Assembly (NCBI GenBank): GCA_036839715.1
Contig: DAITDU010000025.1
Coordinates: 1 to 26,354, forward strand
Source of the DNA: Thermocaproicibacter sp002410755
Lineage (GTDB): Bacteria > Bacillota > Clostridia > Oscillospirales > Acutalibacteraceae
Reading direction: 5' to 3'
Length of the DNA stretch: 26,354 nt
The notes below the pieces were generated by a model that made no database searches, was not told the origin of the DNA, and saw only the letters and a program-made list of their open reading frames with translations. Of the stretch, positions 6,696-13,824 are shown one piece after another (positions within the stretch are counted from its first letter, which is position 1; each line of letters opens with the position of its first letter). The position numbers and the translations under genes were made by a program.

Positions 6696-7937
6696 TCAGC
6701 CGGAGCTGTGCGCGGCGGCATAGGTACGCGCAGACCTTGCCGCATACCAGGAAGCTGCCGCGCCGGCCAGCGCAACGGCTGCCCAGACGCCAACGACAAA
6801 ATCCCACCCGTGGGACGGGACAAGCGAAGAAAACAGGACGCTCGCTGCGGAAGCGGCAATGTAAGATGAAAAGTCCAGGAACCCCGTGATGCTGGAAATC
6901 CTTCCGGTTTCCGCAAAGCAAAGAACATAGTGGGTAAAAATTAGGTTCGAGCCACCGGTCATGGCTGCACTGGCACAGAAGAGCGCTGCAACATTCAGCA
7001 CCATCCAGCCGTTTCCAAGCAGGATCATAATGCCGAACATAAGCGCTGTAAAGACGAAGAAAATGGTGAGTGCCTTTTTTTCATCGTTCTGCGTCCATTC
7101 CGCAAGGCGGACAGAAAAAAGTGCGCCGCCCAGGTTAACAAACGGAAGGATGGATGAAATTTCAGCTGCCGCGGCGGCTGAAACGGAAAACCGTTCGGAT
7201 ATAAAAGTTGGAATCCAAAAAGCCACGGCGTTTCGGATAATGCCGTTCAGCATGGCAGCCAGTGTCATAGCGATAAAGCCGTTTTTCAGCAGGACTGCGA
7301 CATTATGTCCCTGTCTTGCCCCCTTTGCAGGAACGGCCATTCTCCGAATAATGCCTTTCCGCTCCATTAGGCAGTCTGCAAAGAACCAAAAAACGGCAAG
7401 CCCTGCAAGGGCCACACCTGTAACAAGGAAGCCAAAGCGCCAGTCTTTTTTCAGCGCGCTCAGCACCGCGAGCAGATAGGTGACTGCTGTGCCTGCAATG
7501 GAAGCAACCGTCAGCAGTGTAAGAAGAACTGTTCCAACCTGCTTGGAAGTGTTTTCCCCAACCATTTTGGAAATCGGCCCCCAGAGCATGGAACACAGGA
7601 ACCCACAGATTCCCCACAGGGCAAGCGCCAATGCCTCTGAAGGAAGAAACGGAAAAGCAGCGCAGGAAATTCCCGAAATCAGAAGTCCTGCCGAAACCAT
7701 GTATTTTGCGCTGACACGGTCGCCGACAAAACCATTAATTAACTGGCCTGTGCCATATGTTACAAAGAAAGCGCTCCCCATCGCGGCAAGGGAACCCCGG
7801 CTGTAAATCCCCCCCCCAATCATCTGAGGGAGCATGGAGCTGAGGATGTTTTTCCCCATATAGCATCCCGCATAGGCAAGGAAGCAGGAAACGCCGATTG
7901 CGATGGCATTCTTTGTTCCTTTTTGTATTTTTCTCAC
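6696..7937 (-). CDS. MFS transporter, organophosphate antiporter (GlpT/UhpT)-like
   Basis: A 413-residue major facilitator protein with about twelve hydrophobic segments in two halves, split by a basic loop near 190-215. The region TYGTGQLINGFVGDRV after helix 2 matches the pattern of the organophosphate:phosphate antiporter branch (GlpT, UhpT), and GKNILSSMLPQMI in helix 1 fits the same group. The start is GTG 7937, with TTGGAG 9 nt upstream; an ATG at 7944 is out of frame. Codons 41-43 are encoded by nine consecutive G's (7817-7809). It lies between the chimeric gene (28-bp gap) and the PHP gene, so it probably imports the phosphorylated compound handled by this operon (inference). Family is confident, substrate only moderate. 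Confidence 0.85.
   Translation of the reverse strand: MRKIQKGTKNAIAIGVSCFLAYAGCYMGKNILSSMLPQMIGGGIYSRGSLAAMGSAFFVTYGTGQLINGFVGDRVSAKYMVSAGLLISGISCAAFPFLPSEALALALWGICGFLCSMLWGPISKMVGENTSKQVGTVLLTLLTVASIAGTAVTYLLAVLSALKKDWRFGFLVTGVALAGLAVFWFFADCLMERKGIIRRMAVPAKGARQGHNVAVLLKNGFIAMTLAAMLNGIIRNAVAFWIPTFISERFSVSAAAAAEISSILPFVNLGGALFSVRLAEWTQNDEKKALTIFFVFTALMFGIMILLGNGWMVLNVAALFCASAAMTGGSNLIFTHYVLCFAETGRISSITGFLDFSSYIAASAASVLFSSLVPSHGWDFVVGVWAAVALAGAAASWYAARSARTYAAAHSSG
7809..7817 (-). repeat. G9 homopolymer inside the MFS coding sequence
   Basis: Nine consecutive C's on the plus strand (G's in the coding strand) encode Gly41-Gly43 of the MFS transporter. A one-base slip would shift the frame early in the gene. 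Confidence 0.9.
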
Positions 7938-7965
7938 ATTGCATTACTCCAAGTATTTGAATTTG

Positions 7966-9222
7966 CTATCCGTTCATCTTGTCTTCGCCTGCTTTTACAA
8001 AAAGAAGCTCCGTACCTGCGGAGTGGATTGCGGACTTAATCTGCTCGCTGATTTCCACCCTGCTGTCGGTAATGATATGGCCGACCTGGCCGAGGTCAAG
8101 GAACTTATAAAAAGACTCTTTATCGAATTTAGTGCTGTCGGCAACAACATAGACATCGCTTGCATGCCCGGCAAGGCAGGCAGAAAACTCCCCTTCCTCC
8201 TCGTTCCACATCATGAGGCCACCCGTCGAAATGGAAGTAACGCCAAGGAAAGCCTTGTCAGCGGTAAAGCGGCTCAGATTGGAAAGTGCCACTGTTCCGT
8301 TGGCCTGTGCGGTAACGGCATTCAGTACTCCGCCGATGAAAATAATTTTCCCGGTAAAGTCATTGTGACGCAGCTTCTCTACAAGGATACCTGCGGTATT
8401 TAAGGAATTTGTAAGGAATGTCACGTTCTTCAGCCCACAGACGGCCCGGGCAATCTCCTCTGTTGTCGCACCGTAGTCCAGCGCAACAATATCGCCGTCC
8501 TCGATAAGCCCGGCGGCATACTGCCCGATCTCCCTTTTGGACTCGGAGTTCTGCTTTACCCGGATTTCATAGTCCTGTTCCCGTGCCGGATGCCTTAGCG
8601 CAATCGCGCCTCCATGCACCTTGCGGAGCTTTCCGTCCCGGCTCAGCTCATTATGGATATTAGTAACAAACGGGGCAAGGGCGTGCGCTGCGGCAAGATT
8701 GTAGGTTTCGTCTTTCAGCTCGTTTGGCTGCCAGTACATACGCATGGACGGGTGGTTTACATTTTCCAGGTAGTGCTTTGCGCCCTTCCAGTTGTCCGTA
8801 ACTGTATGGTTATGGCATTCGAGCGAAAGGACAATTCCATTTTCCGCAGCCTTTTCCGCAAGACGCCTTCCTTCGGCAATCAGACCGGACCATTCATCCG
8901 GCGAAAGCTCAGCAGAGCCTTTCGAGCCGCCCCAGACGCGGACATTCTGCACCCCAAGTTCCGCGGCGCTTGCAAGCACCCGGCTGAACTCATCTTCCGC
9001 GGCCTGTGCCCCCAGGCGGTAATAGCTGCCATAAGAAAGGACTTTTAGGCCTGCGGCCTCAGTCTTGCGGCGCACTTCACGAGCGAGAGTGATATTGCCC
9101 GCCGGCACATGCACATCGCTGCCCCATTCAATGCCGTCAAGGCCTGCGGCTGCCGACGCTGCAATAATTTCTTCCACACTTTTGCTGCGGAATGAAACAG
9201 AGGCGATTCCAGATTCCATCAT
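7966..9222 (-). CDS. Chimeric protein: sugar-phosphate isomerase/epimerase fragment fused to DeoR sensor domain
   Basis: A 418-residue in-frame fusion. Residues 1-190 match the first two thirds of a xylose-isomerase-like TIM barrel (GLDGIEWGSDVHVP, GVQNVRVWGGS, SLECHNHTVTDNW with a likely metal ligand Glu135, and MYWQPNE), ending at LAPFVTNIH. From residue 191 the sequence NELSRDGKLRKVHGGAIAL is the end of a DeoR helix-turn-helix domain. The full DeoR effector domain follows (DYGATTEEIA, VTFLTNSLNTAGIL, VVADSTKFDK). The last barrel strands with their metal ligand and nearly all of the DNA-binding domain are missing. The fusion point is near 8650-8656. The ATG at 9222 follows AAAGGGGAC at good spacing. 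It is first in the operon with the MFS and PHP genes. Most likely two adjacent genes were joined by a deletion, leaving neither activity intact; a working fusion is less likely. Confidence 0.85.
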   Translation of the reverse strand: MMESGIASVSFRSKSVEEIIAASAAAGLDGIEWGSDVHVPAGNITLAREVRRKTEAAGLKVLSYGSYYRLGAQAAEDEFSRVLASAAELGVQNVRVWGGSKGSAELSPDEWSGLIAEGRRLAEKAAENGIVLSLECHNHTVTDNWKGAKHYLENVNHPSMRMYWQPNELKDETYNLAAAHALAPFVTNIHNELSRDGKLRKVHGGAIALRHPAREQDYEIRVKQNSESKREIGQYAAGLIEDGDIVALDYGATTEEIARAVCGLKNVTFLTNSLNTAGILVEKLRHNDFTGKIIFIGGVLNAVTAQANGTVALSNLSRFTADKAFLGVTSISTGGLMMWNEEEGEFSACLAGHASDVYVVADSTKFDKESFYKFLDLGQVGHIITDSRVEISEQIKSAIHSAGTELLFVKAGEDKMNG

Positions 9223-9290
9223 CAAAAAAGTCCCCTTTCAATTTGCTTTCCCTTTTACGAAAAAACATTTTGTGTCATTTCTTCTTCTCT

Positions 9291-9319
9291 ATTGTAATAG
9301 AATCAGATGAAAATGTCTA
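9291..9319 (-). promoter_or_regulatory. Promoter of the chimera-MFS-PHP operon
   Basis: Minus strand TAGACA (9319-9314), 17-bp spacer, TACAAT (9296-9291); each hexamer is 5/6. The leader to the ATG at 9222 is about 60 nt. Confidence 0.6.
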
Positions 9320-9427
9320 AGCAACTTCAGCTTTATTTCCACACGTTTGGAACGCAGAAAAGCACAAAAACGCTCAAAAAGCCAAATAATATGTCATTTT
9401 TATATCCTGTTTCTGCGGAATCTGCGG

Positions 9428-9433
9428 TATAAT
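9428..9433 (+). promoter_or_regulatory. -10 element for the rightward MBL-YjdF operon
   Basis: A perfect TATAAT lies 68 bp before the ATG at 9501, with no good -35 at 16-18 bp. The leader between them contains a short hairpin (AGCCCT, TGAT, AGGGCT). The promoter is weakly supported beyond the -10. Confidence 0.4.
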
Positions 9434-9500
9434 GGTATTAAAAAACCGGCAGAAAAGCAGCCGGCAGCCCTTGATAGGGCTCAGAAAGGAACATGGATCA

Positions 9501-10349
9501 ATGAATCTTCAGTTTCTAGGCACCGCCGCTTCAGAAGGCTGGCCCGCACCATTTTGCAGTTGCAAATATTGTGAGGAGGCGCGCCGTCTCGGCGGGAAAA
9601 ACCTGCGTTCCCGCTCACAGAGCATTGTAGACGGTCGTCTGCTGATCGATTTTCCGGCCGACACCTACTGGCACAGCATCCGCTTCGGCGTGCATCTTGA
9701 AAAAGTTGAGCATCTGCTCATCACGCATTCCCATGAAGACCACCTTTACCCAATCGGCTTTATCAACAAAGTTCCGCCTTATGCGCACGGCGTATCCGGT
9801 GATGACATGCCTCCGCTCCATATTTACGGGAATGAGACCGTTGTCGGCCGGATCGAATCTGCCATGCGCTTCAACTATGGCCCGGGCGGAGACGCGGTAT
9901 GGCAGCCTTATCTCAAGCTGCATACGATTCATCCGTTTGGGCAGTTCTTTGCAGAGGGATATAGCATCACGCCTCTCCCCTGTAACCATATGTCAACCGA
10001 GCAGGCGTTGATTTTCTTGATTGAGGGCGGCGGGAAGCGGTTGTTATATGCCCATGACACCGGGCCGCTCCTCACTGAAACCCTCAGTTTCCTGAAAGGG
10101 AAAAAGCTGGACGCCGCAACACTGGACTGCACAATGGGTGCAGGCGGCCTTTCTACCTGTCATATGGATTTCCAGCAGGACCTCGATTTGCGCCGCTGGA
10201 TGCTGGAAAACGGATGTGCCGACGAAAAGACCGTCTTTGTTGCCAACCACTTTTCCCACAATGGCACAGCCGTATATGACAAGATGGTTGAGATTGCAAA
10301 AGGCACCGGCTTCCTGATTTCTTATGACGGGATGTCCATAACATTCTAA
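9501..10349 (+). CDS. PhnP-like metallo-beta-lactamase-fold hydrolase
   Basis: A 282-residue cytoplasmic MBL-fold enzyme. It has the two-metal signature THSHEDH (His76, His78, Asp80, His81), later ligands in PCNHMS and AHDTG, and a final NHFSH. Near the start, FCSCKYC (Cys19, Cys21, Cys24) resembles the structural zinc site of PhnP, the cyclic ribosyl-phosphate phosphodiesterase of phosphonate breakdown. ATG 9501 is chosen because AAAGGA lies 10 nt upstream and MNLQFLGTAAS is the usual opening of the fold; the earlier in-frame start at 9432 lacks a site. It is divergent from the PHP/GlpT-like operon and is followed by a membrane protein 48 bp on. A cyclic phosphodiester substrate is an inference from PhnP similarity; tRNase Z-like or other MBL functions are less likely. 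Confidence 0.88.
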   Translation: MNLQFLGTAASEGWPAPFCSCKYCEEARRLGGKNLRSRSQSIVDGRLLIDFPADTYWHSIRFGVHLEKVEHLLITHSHEDHLYPIGFINKVPPYAHGVSGDDMPPLHIYGNETVVGRIESAMRFNYGPGGDAVWQPYLKLHTIHPFGQFFAEGYSITPLPCNHMSTEQALIFLIEGGGKRLLYAHDTGPLLTETLSFLKGKKLDAATLDCTMGAGGLSTCHMDFQQDLDLRRWMLENGCADEKTVFVANHFSHNGTAVYDKMVEIAKGTGFLISYDGMSITF

Positions 10350-10397
10350 ACTTTCTTCTGTCCGGAAGTTAAAACCACCTGAAACGGAGGTACCCTA

Positions 10398-11261
10398 ATG
10401 AAAAGCAGAAAAATACAGCGCTGGGACCGCCGCCGCGATATGCGGAAGGCCATCCGCATGGAAATGAGAGAACACAGGAGCGCATTCGCAATTTACTCCA
10501 TTCTGCGTCTTCTTGTGATTTTTACCATGCTCCGCCAAATTTACCTTAAAAACTATGAAAGCGTCTTTATGTGCGTGCTGACGCTGCTGCTGCTCATCGT
10601 GCCGAGCTTCGTGCAGGTAAACTTCCATATTGAGGTACCGAACACACTGGAAATTCTCACTATGCTGTTCATTTTTTCAGCGGAAATTCTCGGGGAAATC
10701 AATGAATTCTATGTCAAGATTCCATTCTGGGATACCATTCTCCATACAATCAACGGCTTTATCGCGGCGGCAATCGGGCTTTCATTTGTTGTCTTGCTGA
10801 ATAATGATGCCCGGATTATGTTCCACCTTTCTCCGATTTTCGCAGCTATTATTGCATTCTGTTTCTCCATGACGGTTGGCGTGCTTTGGGAATTCTTCGA
10901 GTTCGGCATGGATTTTGTCTTTCACACGGATATGCAGAAAGATACGGTTATAACATCTATTTCCAGTGTCCTCCTGAACCCGAGCGGCCACAATTCCCCT
11001 GTCACCATCGAAAATATCCGCAGTACGGCGGTGAACGGGAAGGATCTTGGCATCCAAGGTTATCTGGATATTGGTCTGATTGACACCATGAAAGATCTTT
11101 TTGTAAACTTTATTGGGGCACTCGTGTTCTCCATCTTTGGCTATTTTTATGTAAAGCGGCATGGTAAGGGAAAAGTGGTCGAGCGGTTTCTCCTTACCAG
11201 GAAAAAGCCTGAAAAAGATTACCTGAACCTGATTGAGCATAAAGAAAAAATAAAGGCCTGA
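10398..11261 (+). CDS. YjdF/DUF2238-like integral membrane protein
   Basis: A 287-residue membrane protein with a basic N-terminus and about six hydrophobic segments (near 29-51, 53-72, 82-101, 110-133, 141-166, 229-251). Conserved-looking acidic and His positions lie inside or next to the helices: EILGEINEFY, FWDTILHTINGF and GVLWEFFEFGMD. These fit the DUF2238/YjdF family, whose function is unknown to me. Between the fifth and sixth segments is a soluble stretch of about 60 residues. ATG 10398 follows ACGGAGG at 8 nt. It is the second gene of the operon after the MBL hydrolase and is closed by the terminator at 11269-11309. Any role with the hydrolase is only implied by the operon. Confidence 0.75.
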   Translation: MKSRKIQRWDRRRDMRKAIRMEMREHRSAFAIYSILRLLVIFTMLRQIYLKNYESVFMCVLTLLLLIVPSFVQVNFHIEVPNTLEILTMLFIFSAEILGEINEFYVKIPFWDTILHTINGFIAAAIGLSFVVLLNNDARIMFHLSPIFAAIIAFCFSMTVGVLWEFFEFGMDFVFHTDMQKDTVITSISSVLLNPSGHNSPVTIENIRSTAVNGKDLGIQGYLDIGLIDTMKDLFVNFIGALVFSIFGYFYVKRHGKGKVVERFLLTRKKPEKDYLNLIEHKEKIKA

Positions 11262-11268
11262 CAGGACA

Positions 11269-11309
11269 AAAAGCCGGGGCTGTGCTGTTTTGCACAAGCC
11301 CCGGCTTTT
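11269..11309. terminator. Strong bidirectional terminator
   Basis: AAAAGCCGGGGCT-GTGC pairs with GCAC-AAGCCCCGGCTTTT (one bulged base, 6-nt loop). The A-run and T-run at the ends make it work in both directions. It closes the rightward MBL-YjdF operon and the leftward PadR operon. Confidence 0.9.
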
Positions 11310-11329
11310 GCTTTGGCAGAAGCGCCCTT

Positions 11330-12310
11330 TCAGGTGCTCTGCTGCAGGAATCTAATATCAATGCGTGCATTGCTGGTATGGACATTCATAGACTTTTTCT
11401 GGTCCGGATAGACAAGCTCCGGTGGCAAAGTACTGGAACCGTTGCTTGTATGGCTGCGGACCGCATACTCGCGCATGTCTCCAAAGACTGTGCCCCGGAT
11501 GGAACCATTGCTGGAAGCAAAATCATACTGGTCAGAGCTTACACTTTGCACGAACATTCCGCTGTTGCAAGTGCGGAGGGTCAGCCCGTCCGGGAATGTG
11601 CAGGATTCGGCGCTGATGCGTCCATTGCTGGTTTGGACGGTACAGTTGCTGCCGTAGAGATTATGGATAATTACAGCCCCGTTGGAAGTTTTGGCGTTAA
11701 GGGTTCCGCACTCAAAGTTGCTGAGGGATATCTGGCCGTTGGAGCTCTCCAGTCTAACATGGCTTAGTTTTCCAAGACCGGAAGCGCCGATACGCGCATT
11801 GGAAGTGGAAGCGCTAAGCGCGCCATGAAAGGATTCAGGGATATCCAGTACGATTTTATGCTGCTCCCGGGAAAAGAAAATGTGCCAGTGAAAAATGGCA
11901 TACAGCACTGTTTGACGGAAAGTAAAAATACCGTCCTGTTCGCTTATGCTGACGCGGTCGTTTTCCGCAGGCATAAAATGCACCTGAACTGGACCGGACG
12001 GAACCGGGCGGATTTCCAAAGCTATCTGGCGTGCGTCGATGATGATGCTCTGTACCGGGTTTTTCGCCGTATAGGTATTTTCTTCTTCCGATGGGATGGC
12101 TGCCTGCACAGTGGAACGGCTCTCTGCAAGAATCTGTGCAGCAATATCATACGGTTTGCCAAAGCTTTCAATCATCTTCTGCTCATCTTCCCCGTTTTCT
12201 ATGCCGTCACAGATCATTTCCCGGTAATAATCAATCACTCGTCCGCGTTCTTCTTCATTCAGCGGTGCAAGCTCACGGGCAAGTTGCTGTAAAAATTCTT
12301 CTTGATTCAT
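11330..12310 (-). CDS. HAAS (DUF1700)-DUF4097 beta-solenoid protein
   Basis: A 326-residue soluble protein. Residues 1-65 are a helical HAAS/DUF1700 domain (EEFLQQLARELAPLNEEERGRVIDYYREMI, ESFGKPYDIA). From about 88 to the end is a DUF4097 beta-solenoid in which TSNG/SSNG turns recur: STSNARIG, ESSNGQIS, KTSNGAVI, QTSNGRIS, ASSNGSIR, HTSNGSST, HTSNARID. The ATG overlaps the PadR stop (ATGA), so the two are translationally coupled. PadR plus HAAS/DUF4097 pairs are common in Firmicutes near envelope-stress and ABC transport genes, but the biochemical role is unsettled; a scaffold or sensor is plausible. There is no signal peptide or membrane anchor. The operon ends at the terminator at 11269-11309. 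Confidence 0.85.
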   Translation of the reverse strand: MNQEEFLQQLARELAPLNEEERGRVIDYYREMICDGIENGEDEQKMIESFGKPYDIAAQILAESRSTVQAAIPSEEENTYTAKNPVQSIIIDARQIALEIRPVPSGPVQVHFMPAENDRVSISEQDGIFTFRQTVLYAIFHWHIFFSREQHKIVLDIPESFHGALSASTSNARIGASGLGKLSHVRLESSNGQISLSNFECGTLNAKTSNGAVIIHNLYGSNCTVQTSNGRISAESCTFPDGLTLRTCNSGMFVQSVSSDQYDFASSNGSIRGTVFGDMREYAVRSHTSNGSSTLPPELVYPDQKKSMNVHTSNARIDIRFLQQST

Positions 12311-12618
12311 TTTGATTCCTCCTCAACAAACTGATAGATTCTTCGCATTTCCTCCGCTTCGCTCAGGAACTGCCTGACTTTTTCCTTGCCCTGCGGCTCA
12401 ATGCGGTAATATTTCCTAAGGCGCCCGTTATGCTCCTGGCTGAAAGTGGAAACGCAGTCTCCCGCTTCCAGCCGGCGCAGGATTGGGTACAGAGTAGATT
12501 CCGAGACTTCAATATATGGGGAAATGTCTCGGACGATACGGTACCCGTAGGAAGGCTCCCTCTGAAGCAGAGCAAGCACACAGATTTCAAGGACTCCCTT
12601 TTTTCGCTGAGTGTCCAT
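12307..12618 (-). CDS. PadR-family transcriptional regulator
   Basis: A 103-residue PadR regulator with only the winged-helix core. LEICVLALLQREPSYGYRIVRDI, SESTLYPILRRLEAGDCVSTF and GRLRKYYRIEPQGKEKVRQFL follow the family pattern, with a short C-terminal helix for dimerisation. ATG 12618 is chosen because AGGAGG lies 8 nt upstream; the in-frame GTG at 12627 sits inside that ribosome site. It overlaps the HAAS/DUF4097 gene by 4 nt. It likely represses its own operon through the repeated half-sites at 12652-12674. Confidence 0.92.
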   Translation of the reverse strand: MDTQRKKGVLEICVLALLQREPSYGYRIVRDISPYIEVSESTLYPILRRLEAGDCVSTFSQEHNGRLRKYYRIEPQGKEKVRQFLSEAEEMRRIYQFVEEESK

Positions 12619-12651
12619 TTCTGTCACCTCCTTGTTATGCCTTATACTATG

Positions 12652-12686
12652 CTATATATGATATAGTGCTATATGCTATTTGTCAA
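12652..12686 (-). promoter_or_regulatory. padR promoter with overlapping triple half-site operator
   Basis: Minus strand TTGACA (12686-12681), 17-bp spacer, TATCAT (12663-12658). Over the -10 lie three alternating half-sites: CTATAT (12652-12657), ATATAG (12661-12666), CTATAT (12669-12674). They give two overlapping inverted repeats with 3- and 2-bp centres. This is a good place for PadR autorepression, though binding is not shown. Confidence 0.65.
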
Positions 12687-12718
12687 TAGCTTTTTCTTTT
12701 TTTATTTTTTCCCTTTTC

Positions 12719-12763
12719 AAAAAAATGTCCGCGCAAAGCACCGGAAAACCGGTGCACGCGCGG
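12719..12763 (-). terminator. Terminator of the glycosidase-deacetylase operon
   Basis: GCACCGG (12738-12744), AAAA loop, CCGGTGC (12749-12755), extended by CCGCGC with GCGCGG outside a small internal loop. On the minus strand seven T's follow at 12725-12719. It is placed just past the deacetylase stop at 12802. Confidence 0.8.
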
Positions 12764-12801
12764 GCACACAAAGGCGAGGTTTAACTTAAAGAGAAAAAAA
12801 T

Positions 12802-13773
12802 CTATTTCAGTGCAGCAACAAGGGTGTGGCCGCTTTCTCCCCTGAAAATTCGCAGGCGCGGAATTTCCATCAGATTACAGCCTTTTGTATGCACTGCACT
12901 TTTCGTCGTGTAGCCAAAACTGAAATACCGGGCAGCAACTGCCGCGACGTGTTCGTTAACTCCGCCGGATGGGTAGCAGATTGCCCTGACCGGCTGCCCG
13001 GTTATCTGGGAGAGAATCTTCTGGGAATCACTGCATTCCCGGTTCAGCGTCTTGTCAGAAAGGCTGCACAAGTCGGTGTGTGAAACCGTATGTGACTCAA
13101 TACGCACAAGACCGCTTGCAGACATCTCCCGAAGCATGTCCGCCGTCAGATAGCCCGAACGGCCAACTGAGCCTGCAATCATGAAGATGGTTGCTTTTAC
13201 ATGGTATTTCTTAAGCAGCGGGAACATATTGGTATAATTGTCCTCATAGCCGTCATCAAATGTAAGCATCACGCATTTTCGGGAAGAGTAGCCAAATTCG
13301 TCTGCAAATAGATATTCATATCCTGTCTTGTTTAGTGCCTTAAGTTGATCTTCAAATTCAGATGGGCGAAGAAAAAGATTTGTCAGGCTGGTAAACGGTT
13401 TCTCTTCAACCAGATGATACATGAGGACGGTGGGGGAGTATGGAGTGCGGGCGCTGTAGGAAGTGGAATGGACTGCGCCATCATCCGCAGTTTCCAATGC
13501 AGATGACAACGAAGGGGGGTTAGAAGGCGTCTGATGTACCATTGCGTCTTCCGCAGACGGCACATTTCTGCTGATTGTCCCCTTCTGGCGGTATGATGCT
13601 GTATTTCTAGACGATGTCGTCGGATGCGTCACATGAGATACCGTTCCGCCATATCCAGAGCATCCCGCCAAAAGGATACAGCAAATCACCATGACACTGA
13701 TTAGGAATTTGCCACATCTTCTCATAAGTCTTCTTCTCTTTCTGTTTTTCTGGAAAAAGCCGCACATATACAA
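12802..13773 (-). CDS. Lipoprotein polysaccharide deacetylase (carbohydrate esterase 4)
   Basis: A 323-residue surface lipoprotein of the NodB/CE4 fold, which removes acetyl groups from GlcNAc-containing or xylan-like polymers. The N-terminus has a very basic stretch KNRKRRR, a hydrophobic core and the lipobox LAGC (Cys38). A Ser/Thr-rich linker runs to about 110. Catalytic motifs are LTFDDGYEDNY (about 168-178, base Asp and metal Asp) and ESHTVSH (about 222-228, metal His pair). A later CYPSGG stands where family members have the FRPPxG-like loop. The TTG start at 13773 has AAAGGAG 8 nt upstream; ATGs at 13767 and 13725 are alternatives that keep the lipobox. It lies 51 bp after the GH42-like gene with no terminator between, so it is probably the second gene of that operon. 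Confidence 0.87.
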   Translation of the reverse strand: MYMCGFFQKNRKRRRLMRRCGKFLISVMVICCILLAGCSGYGGTVSHVTHPTTSSRNTASYRQKGTISRNVPSAEDAMVHQTPSNPPSLSSALETADDGAVHSTSYSARTPYSPTVLMYHLVEEKPFTSLTNLFLRPSEFEDQLKALNKTGYEYLFADEFGYSSRKCVMLTFDDGYEDNYTNMFPLLKKYHVKATIFMIAGSVGRSGYLTADMLREMSASGLVRIESHTVSHTDLCSLSDKTLNRECSDSQKILSQITGQPVRAICYPSGGVNEHVAAVAARYFSFGYTTKSAVHTKGCNLMEIPRLRIFRGESGHTLVAALK

Positions 13774-13824
13774 GTCCTAGTCTCCTTTTTCTGCCGCCGG
13801 AAATGACAGTGGAAGAAAGAGATT

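Noticed and set aside
7942..7944. ATG as the start of the MFS gene
   Set aside because: It is out of frame with the transporter and leads to an unrelated frame. GTG 7937 is in frame with proper spacing to GGAG.
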